This document shows, piece after piece, positions 45,100 to 56,482 of a stretch of 64,000 nt of DNA; the stretch's first letter is position 1, and every line of letters begins with the position of its first letter. The notes under the pieces were generated by a model, which worked only from the letters and a program-made list of their open reading frames with translations, did not search any database and was not told the DNA's origin. The DNA lies in NCBI GenBank assembly GCA_035048485.1, contig CM068583.1:46815790-46879789 (forward strand), read 5' to 3'. The stretch comes from Pteria penguin. Taxonomy: Eukaryota; Mollusca; Bivalvia; Pterioida; Pteriidae. Made by a program: the position numbers and the translations under genes.

Positions 45100-46100
45100 A
45101 ATGAAAATTATTCAGTACTTTTTATTCATATAAATTATATCAAGTACTTTGTACAGTCCGTCAGATTCTATGTCTTAAAAGGATTGCACAATGTTTTCTT
45201 TAGCTACTCTCTTTTCCGTCCTCCACTTTGGCATATAGTCAAAAGCATTTACCGACAAGTGTTTCAGTGAAATCATGTCCTTGTTGAAATGTTTACCCAC
45301 ATGTAGATGCACTTCCTCTTGGTAATAACATGTAATTATTCATTCTCATGGTACATGCATCCTCTGTTTCCCCAGTGTACTGTTTTGTTGCACATTTCAA
45401 AGGTGATTAAATACACAGCAGTTTTAGATTAATAAAGGGGGTTTTGTACTCACGTCCTGTGTTGGAACTTTTTAAAAAGGAAGTACGGAATGGAGGACAA
45501 ATTTTGTATCTTTAATTTGTTTGTGCAAATATTGATCAACCAACAGGTCATGGGCTGTCAATTCAAGCTTAGATCTGACCATGTGGTCTTTTATGTTGGC
45601 AACCATAGGGGCAAGGAATGTAGGCAGGTGATTGTGTATAACAGATATAAAGTGGGATGGAATGTGCTGACTAAAGATATCCTAGACGCTTTGTATGTTG
45701 TCTTGTATTTAAGCAAATATGCCCTGTTGACCGATCTAGCATAGAAGTATTCGATATTATTTTTTCCATGGAGTCCTTTCTGTATCATCTATGACAAAGT
45801 TTCTGTATAGGTTCTGAACTGCTGGTCTTATGTGAGTCATCACTCGAGCAGATTCGTCGTATATTAGTGGCAACACTTTTGAAAATTCCCTTAAGATATA
45901 GAGGGGGGGATGACGACTGCCAGACTTGAGACAGAGATGAAAGAAAATAGGTTTGCTGTACAGTTCTATGTATAATCCTGTTTTCTAATGTAGATATTTG
46001 AGAAAACTTCTAGGAAGTCGGACATATCAGCAGAAAATTTTATTGAAGAATGAAAATTATCCAATTAAATGAACTCAACAAATGTGTATTGAGAAGAGTT
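45100..46100 (-). pseudogene. PLE family E, reversed remnant with RT tail and GIY-YIG domain
   Basis: Read on the minus strand, with many frame changes. FVEFI and NFHSSIKFSADMSDFLEV (post-motif C region, 46075-46010) are followed by LYIELYSKPI (45965) and SLVSTFHPTLYLLYTI (45680). VYLITFEMCNK, then YTGETEDA in a second frame (45420-45380), is the GIY-YIG core. HFNKDMISLKHL and RTEKRVAKENIVQSF (45280-45180) correspond to the nuclease C-terminus. The order and motifs are those of an endonuclease-bearing PLE. It is cut at 46100 by the start of PLE-A copy A2, so A2 is the younger insertion. Confidence 0.6.
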
Positions 46101-46107
46101 TTTTTTC

Positions 46108-47935
46108 TCCAAAACTACATAAAAGTCCATATAAATCACGTTTCATATGTAATTCTAGCCACTGCTCTACTACGGTACTATCGAAGCATATTACGTCTGC
46201 TCTAACTGCTATAAAAGATCATATTATCAAATATTGTGATGTCGCATTTCATAATAGTAACATCAATTACTTTTGGTCGATTAAAAATTCTCATGAAGTT
46301 ATAGACAAACTTCTTTCGCTAAATTTCAAAGCGACTCAAATTTCTACATTTGATTTTTCTACACTTTATACATCTCTGCCTCATGAGTTGATTAAAAGCA
46401 AGTTGCTGTCTCTTGTACAATGGTGTTTTCACAGAGAATCTAAAACGTAACTATGTACTTCCAATAACTCCGGATTCTTTTCCAACAAACAATATACTTC
46501 ATATAAATACTGGACTTGCAAGGAATTATGTAAAGCACTAGATTTTCTCATGAATAATATTTTTGTGCAATTTGATGGCAAGATATATCAACAAATAGTT
46601 GGGATTCCTATGGGTACTAACTGCGCGCCTCTGATATCAGATTTATTTCTTTATTGTTATGAGAGGGATTTTATGGTTTCTCTTCAAAAATCAAAACGTT
46701 TTGACCTCATTGACAAATTCAATAATACTTGTAGATATCTGGATGATATTTTGGTTATCGACAACCCTGAATTCGAACAATTTATATCAGAAATTTATCC
46801 ACCAGAGCTCACATTGAATAAAGCTAATACTTGAGATAAATCTACACCTTTCTTAGATTTAAACATCAAAATTATCAACCACCTAATATATACTAATATT
46901 TATGATAAACGTGAGGATTTTGGATTTCCTATTGTAAATTTCCCTTGCTTGGATGGCGATGTCCCTCGACTCCCATCATATGATATCTATATATCTCAAT
47001 TAGTTCGATTTGTCAGAGGCTGCACCGATGTTTTGGACTTTCATAAACGAAATTTACAAATTACTACTAAACTTTTAACTCAGGGTTACAGATATCACAA
47101 GCTAAGAAAAACATTCGGCAAATTCTTCAGATCTTATTCAGAACTTCTATCTAAATTTGGAAAATATTTCCTTTCAACAGTATGTATCCAATGGAATTTC
47201 CCATCCTAATTTTTACGGTGATCTCGTATATAAACTAAGGAAAGTAAAAGGCTCCGATAACGTTATTTTATCATGTAATAAAATAATCAAACGTCTTATA
47301 AATAGACAATATGATATTGAGATCATCAAAAAGACTATAGGTCTTGTATTTGGCCCCTCTACAGCCTTATGCAGACTTTTACTTGAACGTTGCACGCTGA
47401 CTAACAGGGCGGTGGGGACTATATGACGGGCCTTGTCCAAACCTCTTTCAGAGGAGGACATGGTCCTGAACCTCGTCCCCTCTGACTGTTAGTCGGGACT
47501 CCTACAGATCTAGGGTCTTAGCTCGCTTTCAGACTGGCAGAGCACGGTTTATCATGTTGATGTCGCATATATTTTTATACCATTATGTATTTTACAATAC
47601 CTTACGTGTTTATATTTTATGACCTCTCAATATGCGATACCTGTTGACCCTTGTTCTTTACATGGAGGATTATTTATAAATTTTTAAATGTAAGTCCTTT
47701 GATTGTTCTGCTGTTACGGTGAGTGGGAAGGTGGGCCCGTAAACCGGTTAACCACACCATTTGTTTGGCTTTTGTCAAATTAAATGACCGTCCTAAGTCG
47801 GTATCGTAATTGCACTACAATCAAATATTTTTGTAATGTGATATATGTTCTAGTATATTATTTATATTCATGTACTGTATAGCTCTATGGTGACTTCTGC
47901 CACATAACTGAGCCAGTAACTCCTCTTTTTTCTTC
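46108..47935 (+). mobile_element. PLE family A, 5'-truncated copy (A2)
   Basis: Starts inside the RT at LHKSPYKSRFI (46108) and runs to the common 3' end AACTCCTCTTTTTTCTT. Breaks: TAA at 46448 after SKT, the shared TGA at 46832, and one extra base at about 47160 in SKFGKYF versus SKFGNISF. Motif B (GIPMGTNCAPLISDLFLYCY) and motif C (RYLDDILVIDNPEF) are intact. The frame ends at 47426 with the hairpin at 47397-47496. Confidence 0.85.
47397..47496 (+). ncRNA. PLE-A stop-codon hairpin (copy A2)
   Basis: As at 39131, with one extra G in the apical helix region (GAGGAGGACA). Confidence 0.6.
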
Positions 47936-48860
47936 CATAAGGATGTTAGCATTTGAGGGTGCCATCTTAATTCCTATGGATGTATCATTAACTTGCTGTT
48001 AGTGTTCTCAAGTGATCATACAGTTTTTTTAAAAATTGAATGTAAGCTCAAACAGTTTGACTAGTGATTCACGGTTCAGTCGATGGGTCACTTTCAATAA
48101 AGGGGTAACCATACCAAATGATCAGAACTTTTTTAGCTAAATCTTTTGTCAGTTTCTGCTTATTTGTTCTCCACTTTACAATACCGTATGCTTCCTTAAT
48201 TCATAGTATTGACTCTTCCCAGCTTTAGTTATGTGTTTTAATACAACATGCATATGTCTATGCAGTACATTAACTAAGTTAATTTAATCAAGTTATGTCA
48301 TTATGAAAGACAAATTATATATATACATATATGTTTTAGTACATGCTTTGCTAAAAATCACAGAAGAAAAATGCTAATATATCCATGAAAATTCCGATAT
48401 ATTCAGTGATGCAATAATTTTCTCTTAAATTATTTCACTATCCAGTATCTTCACAACATTAAATTCGGTCAAACGTATTTTATCGATTATAAAAAAGTCT
48501 GAGCACAAATAATATTCTGATATTCTATATAATCAATACTAGAGTGACATAATAGCTGCTATGATTAATGGCAGTGTCACATTTCCGACAAAAGCAGTAA
48601 ATAAATTAATTAACTCTTTTAAAAAGAAAAAAACATTCAAAATAACCGACATAAGCAAATGATGATGATATTGATTTGTTAGTGCTCAACACTTAGGACA
48701 TATGTTTTAGATTGGTCTTTGACGTCAATTTGGAAATAAATTAGCTCTTTGTATTTCCACAATTTCGGCCTTAAGCATAACTGAAGAGACCTAAGTTGTC
48801 AAAATGCGCAAATGCTACGCTAAATATATTATGTAAGATCTGGTATTTAAGAAATGACTG
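47936..48860. other. Unassigned, with one pLTR scrap
   Basis: At 48752-48825 TATTTCCACAATTTCGGCCT, then CTGAAGAGACCTAAGTTGTC, AAAATGCGCAAATGC resembles the PLE pLTR terminus; the hammerhead-like GAAA is lost. Confidence 0.45.
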
Positions 48861-48868
48861 TAAAACAT

Positions 48869-48980
48869 TTTCTGTCTATCGATGTATAGACAAAAACTGA
48901 TGCACAAACTATATAATACGCGAAGCGGATTATATTTAGTTTGTGCATTGATTTTTGTCTATACACCGATAGACAGAAAG
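48869..48980. repeat. Palindrome with ~50-bp arms and ~10-bp loop
   Basis: TTCTGTCTATCGATGTATAG ... GCACAAACTATATAAT pairs with ATTATATTTAGTTTGTGC ... CTATACACCGATAGACAGAA around ACGCGAAGCGG, with about five mismatches. Compact foldback, MITE-like. Confidence 0.85.
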
Positions 48981-49189
48981 TTTTTTTTAATCTTTTCTTA
49001 CAACTTAATCACAGTTATTTCAAAATGATTTTTGTTTCGAGAACGGTAACATCTTTCATTCGAAACTTAAATCAAAATTTCGTGCATCAGTCTTACATTA
49101 GTCAATCAGAATCGCAATTTGATGGTGGCTCCATCGATAATAGAGATAGTATATGTAGGTGAATAATATAGAATCAATATCGAAGAAGT

Positions 49190-49660
49190 ACCAAACCGTA
49201 AATGCCATGATTCAAGAAAGAAAGAAACAGAGATGATTTTTTATTTTATTGAATTTAAATCCAACATCTTATTCAGTCAGAAATCATTCATTATATAGAT
49301 CCATACAGTATCTAAATCGAACCGGATTAGTGTTTACGTGCGGCCCCGTTTATGTATTAATCGAAGGGATATTGTTTATACAGAAATAGACTAAAATGTG
49401 CTCCGTGCGTTTGTATATGCATTACATGGTCAATGTGTGAATAACTAAATATTTACATATAGAGAAAATTTTATTCCAAAATCAACATGATAAAATTTTG
49501 TTTTCCATTTTTATTTTGTAAAACAAAATTAATTTCAATTTTTACTGAGAACGATTAGCAAATATTTGTATAAGTAAAATCCAAAATGCTAAATCGTTGA
49601 TACATTAAATTTTTAGTCTATTACAATGATGTTTCTTAAAAAGAAGAGAAGTACTTTTCA
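49190..49660. other. Unassigned AT-rich sequence
   Basis: ATCGAAGAAGTACCAAACC at 49178-49196 is the reverse complement of a short motif also at 50459 and 26563, which recurs near PLE pieces. Nothing else recognised. Confidence 0.4.
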
Positions 49661-49667
49661 TAATCAG

Positions 49668-49860
49668 AACAATAACAGCCAATATAACATCATCGTCAGT
49701 AGAAAGCTAAAACCAGAAGAATAACAGCCAATATAACATCATCGTCAGTAGAAAGCTAAAACCAGAAGAATAACAGCCAATATAACATCATCGTCAGTAG
49801 AAAGCTAAAACCAGAAGAATAACAGCCAATATAACATCATCGTCAATAGAAAGCTAAAAC
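49668..49860. repeat. 49-bp minisatellite, four copies
   Basis: AATAACAGCCAATATAACAT CATCGTCAGTAGAAAGCTAA AACCAGAAG repeated four times, nearly identical. Confidence 0.95.
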
Positions 49861-49959
49861 GGATGAAAAAATACACTAACCTTCGATTACCTAAATAACA
49901 ATAAATCAAATTCAAACTACAAGTACTTACGTTTATCTATCTCTTTATTTGTTTTATAC

Positions 49960-50067
49960 GCTGTATATGATTTATTGTTCCTTGTATATTCTACTATTGT
50001 CAATTTTGTGTGCATGTCCTTGGTGATTTTTTGTCATACAGCTTTGTCAGATGTCTTCAGTTTTCTG
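49960..50067 (+). mobile_element. PLE family B 3' terminus scrap
   Basis: ATATTCTACTATTGTCAATT, TTGTGTGCATGTCCTTGGTG, ATACAGCTTTGTCAGATGTC, TTCAGTTTTCT match the end of the family B copy at 13940-14030. Confidence 0.7.
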
Positions 50068-50498
50068 TATTAACACCAGAACAATAGCATACTGAAATAT
50101 TTGTCCAACTTCAAAATTTTACTTTTTATTTGTTTTGTTTTTGATACTTTTACAAGACTTTATCAAACAACTTGCACTTGAAACCCATACCGACAACAAG
50201 TCTAATTCCACGTCCTCATACTTTTTATTGAGCTTTAAGCAAATACATGCTTTTAGCATAACACATTATTATAATTTACATGCATGAGAAATGATATACA
50301 GGAGAGGAGCAACAATTATATCATATCATGAATACAATAATAAATACAATACAATATATACAATTGTACATATCATATATATGTATATGAAAAATAATAC
50401 CATATTATAAATAATAATACTACTACATTAATAATCACAGTAAAATATTTAAGTATGTTTTGGTACTTCTTCGATATTGATTATGGTAAGTCATTTTC

Positions 50499-51289
50499 TC
50501 ACTCTCTTGGTGCATTAGAAATATAATTAGATAAAGCTATACAATGTTTCTTTTTTGTACTATTGAATAATTTTACAACTTTTTGATTATTTGGCCATGA
50601 ATGTGAAAATTTAGGTAAATATTTTATTCTTAACTCTCTATATTTTTGACTTGATAAAATAAAATGATATTCATTTTCAATATGATTTGAAGAGCAACAT
50701 AAACAAATTCTTTCATCTCTTGGTATGTTGCGATGCCTTCCAATTTCCAAAAAATAGATTATGTGAAGAGCAACGTATTCTGGTAGACAAATATCTGTTT
50801 TAAATTGTCAATGAAATCTAAATATGGTTAAAATTCAAATGCCTTTTAAGAAGATGAGTAAAATTCTAATCTTGTCATTGATCTAATATCTGCTCTCCAA
50901 TTTTGTATAAATATATCTAAAATCCTTTGTTTTACAATAAGAAAATCATTAGTAGTTGTATTTTCATATTTCCAGAGATCACTAAAACCCAATTTATTCA
51001 ATATCTGTTTGATTCTATATGACCAACAATGTATGTGATTGTTGGATTCAACGTTGTATTTTTCATTTTGATAAACCTTATAAATCAAAGTTGATTTATG
51101 TGTGACAATATCAAACCAAAATTTAATTGAGCTTATTTTGCATAAAACTTTATAGGGATATTGACGAAGTTCACCAAGTATAGCAGAAAAAGGTGTATTT
51201 GTTTTAGAATTAAGTATTTCTCTACAAAATTTATACAAGATTATAATTAAAGTTACATTATACAATCCCCATATTTCTGCACCATACAT
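50499..51289 (-). pseudogene. LINE ORF2 C-terminal region
   Basis: First frame (51289-50846) YGAEIWGLYNVTLIIILYKF ... SIKFWFDIVTHKSTLIYKVY, the thumb and post-RT region (Y-G-x-E-I-W). Second frame (50750-50499) MEIGRHRNIPRDERICLCCS and ENEYHFILSSQKYRELRIKY, the CxxC-x-H Cys/His tail common to LINE ORF2 proteins. It ends in SNAPRE. Confidence 0.75.
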
Positions 51290-51800
51290 TAAATTAGTTT
51301 TATCATTTTATTGGACAAAGACAACTTTGCAGAAACTTTAAAATCAAGCTTTCTGAAAATATTTTTTAAAGAAAATATGGCTTTATTGGCTTGTTCAGCA
51401 ACATGTTTTACAGCAAGTTTCATCTTACCATTGTAACATAATGTAACTCCAAGGCGTGTAAAATGGTCAACAATTTCCAGAATTTTATTTTCATAAGTAA
51501 TATGATTTGTATTTCTAGTTTTTCGTTTTTCAAAATGCATATTTTAGTTTTATTAGTATTAACATGTATTCGCCACTTATTACAGTAAATTTGCAAATTG
51601 TCTAACAATAATTGTAATCCTTTGGCTGTTTTAGACAGTAAAATGGTGTCATCAGCAAACAGTAGCAGAAAAATACATATATTATCAATACTACAATATG
51701 AATTTAGTTCATCGGTTTTTAATGCATTTTCCATATTATTGATAAAAACAAGACATAAAAATGATGACAAGGGTTCCCTTTTACACCGGATTCGCAATCA
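51290..51800 (-). pseudogene. LINE ORF2 reverse transcriptase, late motifs
   Basis: CKREPLSSFLCLVFINNME corresponds to the GVKQGDPLSP motif of LINE RTs. LLLFADDTILLSKTAKGLQL contains the catalytic FADD, followed by WRIHVNTNKTKICIL. A frame change near 51540 leads to KILEIVDHFTRLGVTLCYNG, the usual YLGV-type strand. Confidence 0.85.
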
Positions 51801-51889
51801 TAAAAATCTGATAATTTGCAGATTGAATACAAGCTTTCACATCATCATATAATACTTTCAACAGATGTAAATTATTTACAATATCACTG

Positions 51890-52355
51890 CACTGTTCTGG
51901 CATTTAGGTCTCCATAAATAAAAATAGAACCTTTGCCTTATTAGGATATATCATTTTCAATCTCAGCGAAGAAATCAAAATCTTGAAAATGAGTATAGAA
52001 GTTAAACCGTTCAGGTGGAATGTAACAAGCGCACATGAATATATCTTTGTCAAATTTACACAATTTTATCCACACAATACCCTCTTTTTTGTTTTGTATA
52101 AGCGTGATAACTTTCTGTAAAGATTTCTTAAGGAAAACAGGACCTCCAACATCATGACGTCTCGCTTTCTTATAAGCTTTCTACCTTGACAATGATAATT
52201 TTTAAAACCATCAATACATATTCTATTACAGTCTGTTTTTGATAGCCAAGTTTCTGAAAAAATACATATTTCATGTTCTTTGATACTTCCAATGAAATCA
52301 CTGTCTTTAGTTTATTTTGAAGTCCCTGTACGTTTAGAACACATATTTTTATTTG
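51890..52355 (-). pseudogene. LINE ORF2 endonuclease (EEP fold), N-terminal part
   Basis: On the minus strand NVQGLQNKL, DFIGSIKEHEICIFSETWLS and DGFKNYHCQGRK are readable. These match the start of apurinic-type LINE endonucleases (N-x-x-G-L-x-x-K and SETWL, the catalytic Glu). The rest has frame changes and breaks off near 51890. Confidence 0.65.
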
Positions 52356-52396
52356 TTGCCCCTCGGCGCTTTCCTATGTTGATTTGTACTTCAATG

Positions 52397-53008
52397 TCAC
52401 CCGGGTCCTGTATACAATACATTATTTACATAGAGTTTGTCGACATATAGTACACAACAGTGTCCTTTTGCTTTCTCGCGCGTTAACACCTCTACAAGGA
52501 TTTTCCTGCGATCCTGGTCTACCTTTGACAATTGTTGGCCTATTCCATATTCGCTTCCCTCTAGATTTTTCGAGGGCCCTCGTACTTTTTCCCTACTATC
52601 TGTATATGAATAAAATTTCACTACGATCGGGCGATGATTCCCCCTCGTACGGCGCTCTACTGTATGTGCTCTTTCGATCTTGATTGTTCCTCTCGCACCT
52701 TCAATTTTCATGCTGTCCTCCATAAAACGCCCTATTCTTACATGTCTATCAATCGTTCATAGCTTATCGTTAAAACTAACCAAAAGCTTTAACCTGGTAT
52801 TAAGTTGGGTGGGGTACACATTTGTCCACCATATTGCAAAAAGGTTGGCGAATTTTGTTGCATATTGTGTTGCATCGTACTTTGTTGCATATTCTGCATT
52901 TGATTCTGGCAATTGTTCATATTTGTTCTTTTTCCCTTTTTTTGCTCTTTTTTTCTACACTTGGGCTGGGGGTACTCCCTTTTCTCTTAGAACTACTGCT
53001 GGTTTTCG
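52397..53008 (-). pseudogene. LINE ORF1 protein
   Basis: The N-terminus from ATG at 53008 is basic and Ser-rich (SKTSSSSKRKGSTPSPS, VEKKSKKREKEQ). A frame change leads to a Gln/Met/Asn-rich linker (QMQNMQQSTMQHNMQQN, near 52890-52830). After another frame change the C-terminal domain reads RPIVVKFYSYTDSREKVRGP, YGIGQQLSKVDQDRRK and LYVDKLYVNN (52640-52410), the RNA-binding ORF1p core of the Transposase_22 type. Confidence 0.75.
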
Positions 53009-53197
53009 ATTTTAACATCAAAAAGCATAAACGTACCTCTTACATGAAATAATATAAATCCTAACACTAGTTAATCCTTTTATTTAGGTAATAAAGGTAT
53101 TTTGTGTCGGTTTTACCACATTTTTTCCATATATGTTCTCTCAGAATTTTTTTTCTGCCGCTTTTTCTCACGTTGATAACGATTAATAAGAATACTT

Positions 53198-53200
<3 letters not shown>

Positions 53201-53285
<85 letters not shown>

Positions 53286-53305
53286 GATAGAGAGATAGAC
53301 AGACA
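53201..53305. repeat. (TA)n then (GA)n microsatellite
   Basis: TA tract followed directly by a GA tract and GATA/GACA repeats. Confidence 0.95.
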
Positions 53306-53339
53306 GATTTATATATAAAGCACAAATAGAAACATTGAA

Positions 53340-53472
53340 ACACCCGGGGGTACAATGGAGATTGGATCTCCGAAGAAATATCTGTAAAATAAAGACAAAT
53401 TAGACAAACATATAACGCACAAAGACACTACAGTTACAATGCATCCGACCGTCTAACCGACTGAGGCGTTTC
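53340..53472 (-). mobile_element. tRNA-like SINE fragment, reversed
   Basis: On the minus strand CTCAGTCGGTTAGACGGTCG, GATGCATTGTAACTGTAGTG and TCTTTGTGCGTTATATG correspond to start and body pieces of the forward element at 53592, whose end reads GTAGTATCTTTGTGCTTTAT. Confidence 0.5.
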
Positions 53473-53591
53473 AGTGATTGTATTCTCTCAGAGGATCCGC
53501 CTGCGTTTACGTCGGGTAAATTCCTTAACTTTCCGCGGCCTTGTCATCATGCATATGATTTGCTGATTGGCTATTAAAGCTCTATTTTTGT

Positions 53592-53745
53592 GGAGCTCGG
53601 GTAGCTCAGTCTGTTAGACGGTCGGATGCATGACAGCTAGGTGATTCGGTGCCATAGGTCGTGGGTTCGAGTCCCCGTCGCGGAACGAATATAAGTGAAA
53701 TATAGGGTGCCTTATTAGCTGTAGTATCTTTGTGCTTTATATAAG
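53592..53745 (+). mobile_element. tRNA-derived SINE, second family
   Basis: Head GGTAGCTCAGTCTGTTAGAC with B box GGTTCGAGTCC (near 53667), then GTGCCTTATTAGCTGTAGTA and TCTTTGTGC. The head differs from the 27808 family. Confidence 0.6.
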
Positions 53746-53870
53746 CAGTGAAGGATCTTTAACGTGCCATGCATACTGTCTCATCCGAAAGACAGGACAC
53801 CGCTATGACCATAGCAGGACTCGAACCCCGGCCTCCAGGCGGCGAGCGCGATACCACTGGGCCACACACA
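53746..53870 (-). mobile_element. SINE of the 27808 family, truncated, reversed
   Basis: On the minus strand TGGCCCAGTGGTATCGCGCT, GGTTCGAGTCCTGCTATGGT, CTTTCGGATGAGACAGTATG and CACGTTAAAGATCCTTCAC. A further head-only piece is at 53929-53972 on the plus strand (GACGGCGTGGCCTAGTAGTA). Confidence 0.75.
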
Positions 53871-53972
53871 CACGTATATGTATGTATATATATACATTTG
53901 ATATATTAGGTCAAATCATAGTAGTAAGACGGCGTGGCCTAGTAGTATGCCTCTCGCCTGATATTTGGCGAC

Positions 53973-56245
53973 GTCCATAACCAAAACACAATCTGTATTC
54001 AAATTTTGAGGATCTATTTAATGATTTCTCAAATTTCCACTTGTTTGAGGTACATTTAAGAAGAAAGTGTTGATTAAATTTTGTGCATCCCCAAAACGGA
54101 AATTTTACGACGGCTAATACTTATATGAAATTAAAATCAGAATAATACATTGATTAAAACGTCAACAATAGGTATTTTGCAATTTATCATTTCTTTATCT
54201 TGGTTACAATACACCTCTCTAAATCGCCCTATGTTATTTCGTATTTTTCACACTTTCTTCTGACTGTATTAATGAAGTAAAATTTGGATATAGGGTACTA
54301 AGAAAGAAGTTTAAATTGTATGTAATAATGTCGAGAATGTATATTGGAATTTACAGACAGTTATTGTTTTTCATGAAGATGTGTCGAATCAGTCAACATG
54401 GTTTTTGTTTTGAGTGATTTTCATTTTATTCCATTTACCGATAGGCCCTGTGACGGATCTTTGACAGAAATGTTCATAGAAAAGCTGAGACAAGATACTC
54501 TAAAATCTCATATTTATGTTGTCATTTACCATTTACTGTCAATATTATTCGTTTCAACTACGAAAGTAACTTCATCCGAACGCTGGATCACTTTCCATGC
54601 TGCAAAAGCAAAGGAATAGTAAATTATAAATTTAAAACATAAATGCGTACAATAAACTGTAATATGGTCATCAGAATTGTATGGTATACAGGAAATATTT
54701 AAAAACCTAAAAATCAAAAGGTATATCATGATAGTTTTGTATAACGGAGTAAAAGTATGAAAAGTTAATTATGTTAAGAAACTAAGGTTAAGTTGTGCTA
54801 CATGTATATCACAATGACATTAAAAGTCCTGCACCATTGTGGATATCATGAAGTGCAGGAAATCAGAGTGGAAACAAGCGTCAGGGCAAGTAAGCCTCTC
54901 CTGATAAGCGTTTCCCCGCTAGGAATGTTCACAACAGAAAGAACACAAAATCATTTTAACAAACATTAAAGTTATAGATTAGCCATGCCAATGAAACGAT
55001 TTGAAATTTCCATTCTTGGAGATGTTTGTAGCTCAAACGGAAGAGCTATAACATGTATCAAAATGTCCGTTGAATAATCATGATGATATTCAGATATATT
55101 GTGTATAATTTCAAGGTAAATTTACTTTTCCGCTTTAACACATTTCCATATATATGCAACTCGATGCAACCCATGGCACTGCATCACTCTTATTATATAA
55201 TTAAAATGACGACAAATTAAACATTCACATTTATTTGTACATACTAACTCACTATTAAAGAAAAAAGAGGAGTTAATAACTGCTTGATGTATTTTATTTC
55301 ATACAATGTATACAGCTATTCATGTGTCAATGCATCATATAACTTTGCCGTCAATACCGTTTGATCACAATGTCGTTAGTTTCATAATTTTATGGTTATC
55401 ATAAAAGAAGTAGATCGGGGAGAAGGCATGGAGGCTACGTTTAACATGAGAATGAGACATCGGCAAATGCAACTCCAGTTCACAAAACGTTTAACTGTAC
55501 GTCATATATTTCCACATATATACAGCCGTTGGCTTTTGTAGGTGAACGAATCTGGCGGTGAAACTTATACATGATCTAATACGGACTGCTGTAAGTTAGT
55601 GTGTTATTTGTTTTTCCAAGCGAACGCATTTGAGTGGTCGTTAATTGAAACCAAATTGTTCTGCTGTGTGTAGAGAAATCTCCCATGCCTATTTTAAGAA
55701 AAATTTGTAAATAAAAGGACTCCGGCAACTTTGTTACAGCGTAATTCCAATATTATTTTAATCAAACATCAGATTAATTGGAAATGGTGCACTGTCAGTA
55801 TCTTTACATTCAAAGGTTACAGACCGATGAGATAAGGCAAGATTGATTATTTAACCTTTCTGGTTATGACTTGTGTTGTGACTTGTTATGACAAGTTTGC
55901 AGTAAAATATAAGGTCCCGAAGTGTGAACAGAATCCCAAAACATGATAGAAATAAAACTTTAAGACAGATACAGATGAGATGGCTGCTTACCTATGTGTA
56001 TAGAGAGGAAGAACTTTGTTAGTCTCCGTTATTGTTACATGTTTTATGTACGCGTGTCGTAGGTGTTTATACTACATAGTCATACACGTTTATGTTTCAT
56101 GTAAACTTCATGTAAATTTCATATAGAATGCAGTATAAAATATGGTAGTTTCCGGCGGAATTTCGGAACCTGCATACAACTTGTTTTCCACTGTTTCCTC
56201 TATTATAGTTCCATTGCTGATTGAGCAATAAATTTCCACCTTTAC
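53973..56245. other. Unassigned sequence
   Basis: At 54868-54935 CGTCAGGGCAAGTAAGCCTC, CTGATAAGCG loosely matches the PLE-associated block. A 55257-55275 AAAGAAAAAAGAGGAGTTA matches the extreme end of the PLE-A 3' UTR. Nothing else recognised. Confidence 0.4.
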
Positions 56246-56250
56246 AATTG

Positions 56251-56482
56251 GAGCCGGTGTAATTCAACAGCTGACGTGCTCGGCTTGTGATCGAGATGCT
56301 CCAAGGTTGACTACCGCCATGGGCACACAGGTATCTTGTCTTTTGTGTAAGATAGTAAAACCCGAATTCCCTTGTCACGGTAAGCGTTGCATGTAAAAAG
56401 AAATACCTTACTGCTTCGGATGGGTCCATTGCAAAGGTAAAAATATATTACATAAAATAATCATGGAGTGACGTAAAACCTA
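56251..56482 (+). mobile_element. SINE of the 27808 family, old copy
   Basis: CCGGTGTAATTCAACAGCTG, GGCTTGTGATCGAGATGCTC, TTGTGTAAGATAGTAAAACC, CTTACTGCTTCGGATGGGTC and GAGTGACGTAAAACC reproduce head and body with much decay. Confidence 0.7.

Larger units (their letters stand above)
50210..53020 (-). mobile_element. LINE (non-LTR retrotransposon), rearranged copy
   Basis: In minus-strand order: ORF1 (53008-52397), endonuclease N-terminal part (about 52355-51890), a deletion removing the endonuclease C-terminus and early RT motifs, RT late motifs (51797-51290), and the C-terminal Cys-rich tail (50750-50499). A 3' UTR leads to about 50210. The deletion and several frameshifts disable it. The right clade would need a tree; the ORF1 type and FADD RT resemble L1/Tx1- or I-like mollusc LINEs. 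Confidence 0.8.
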
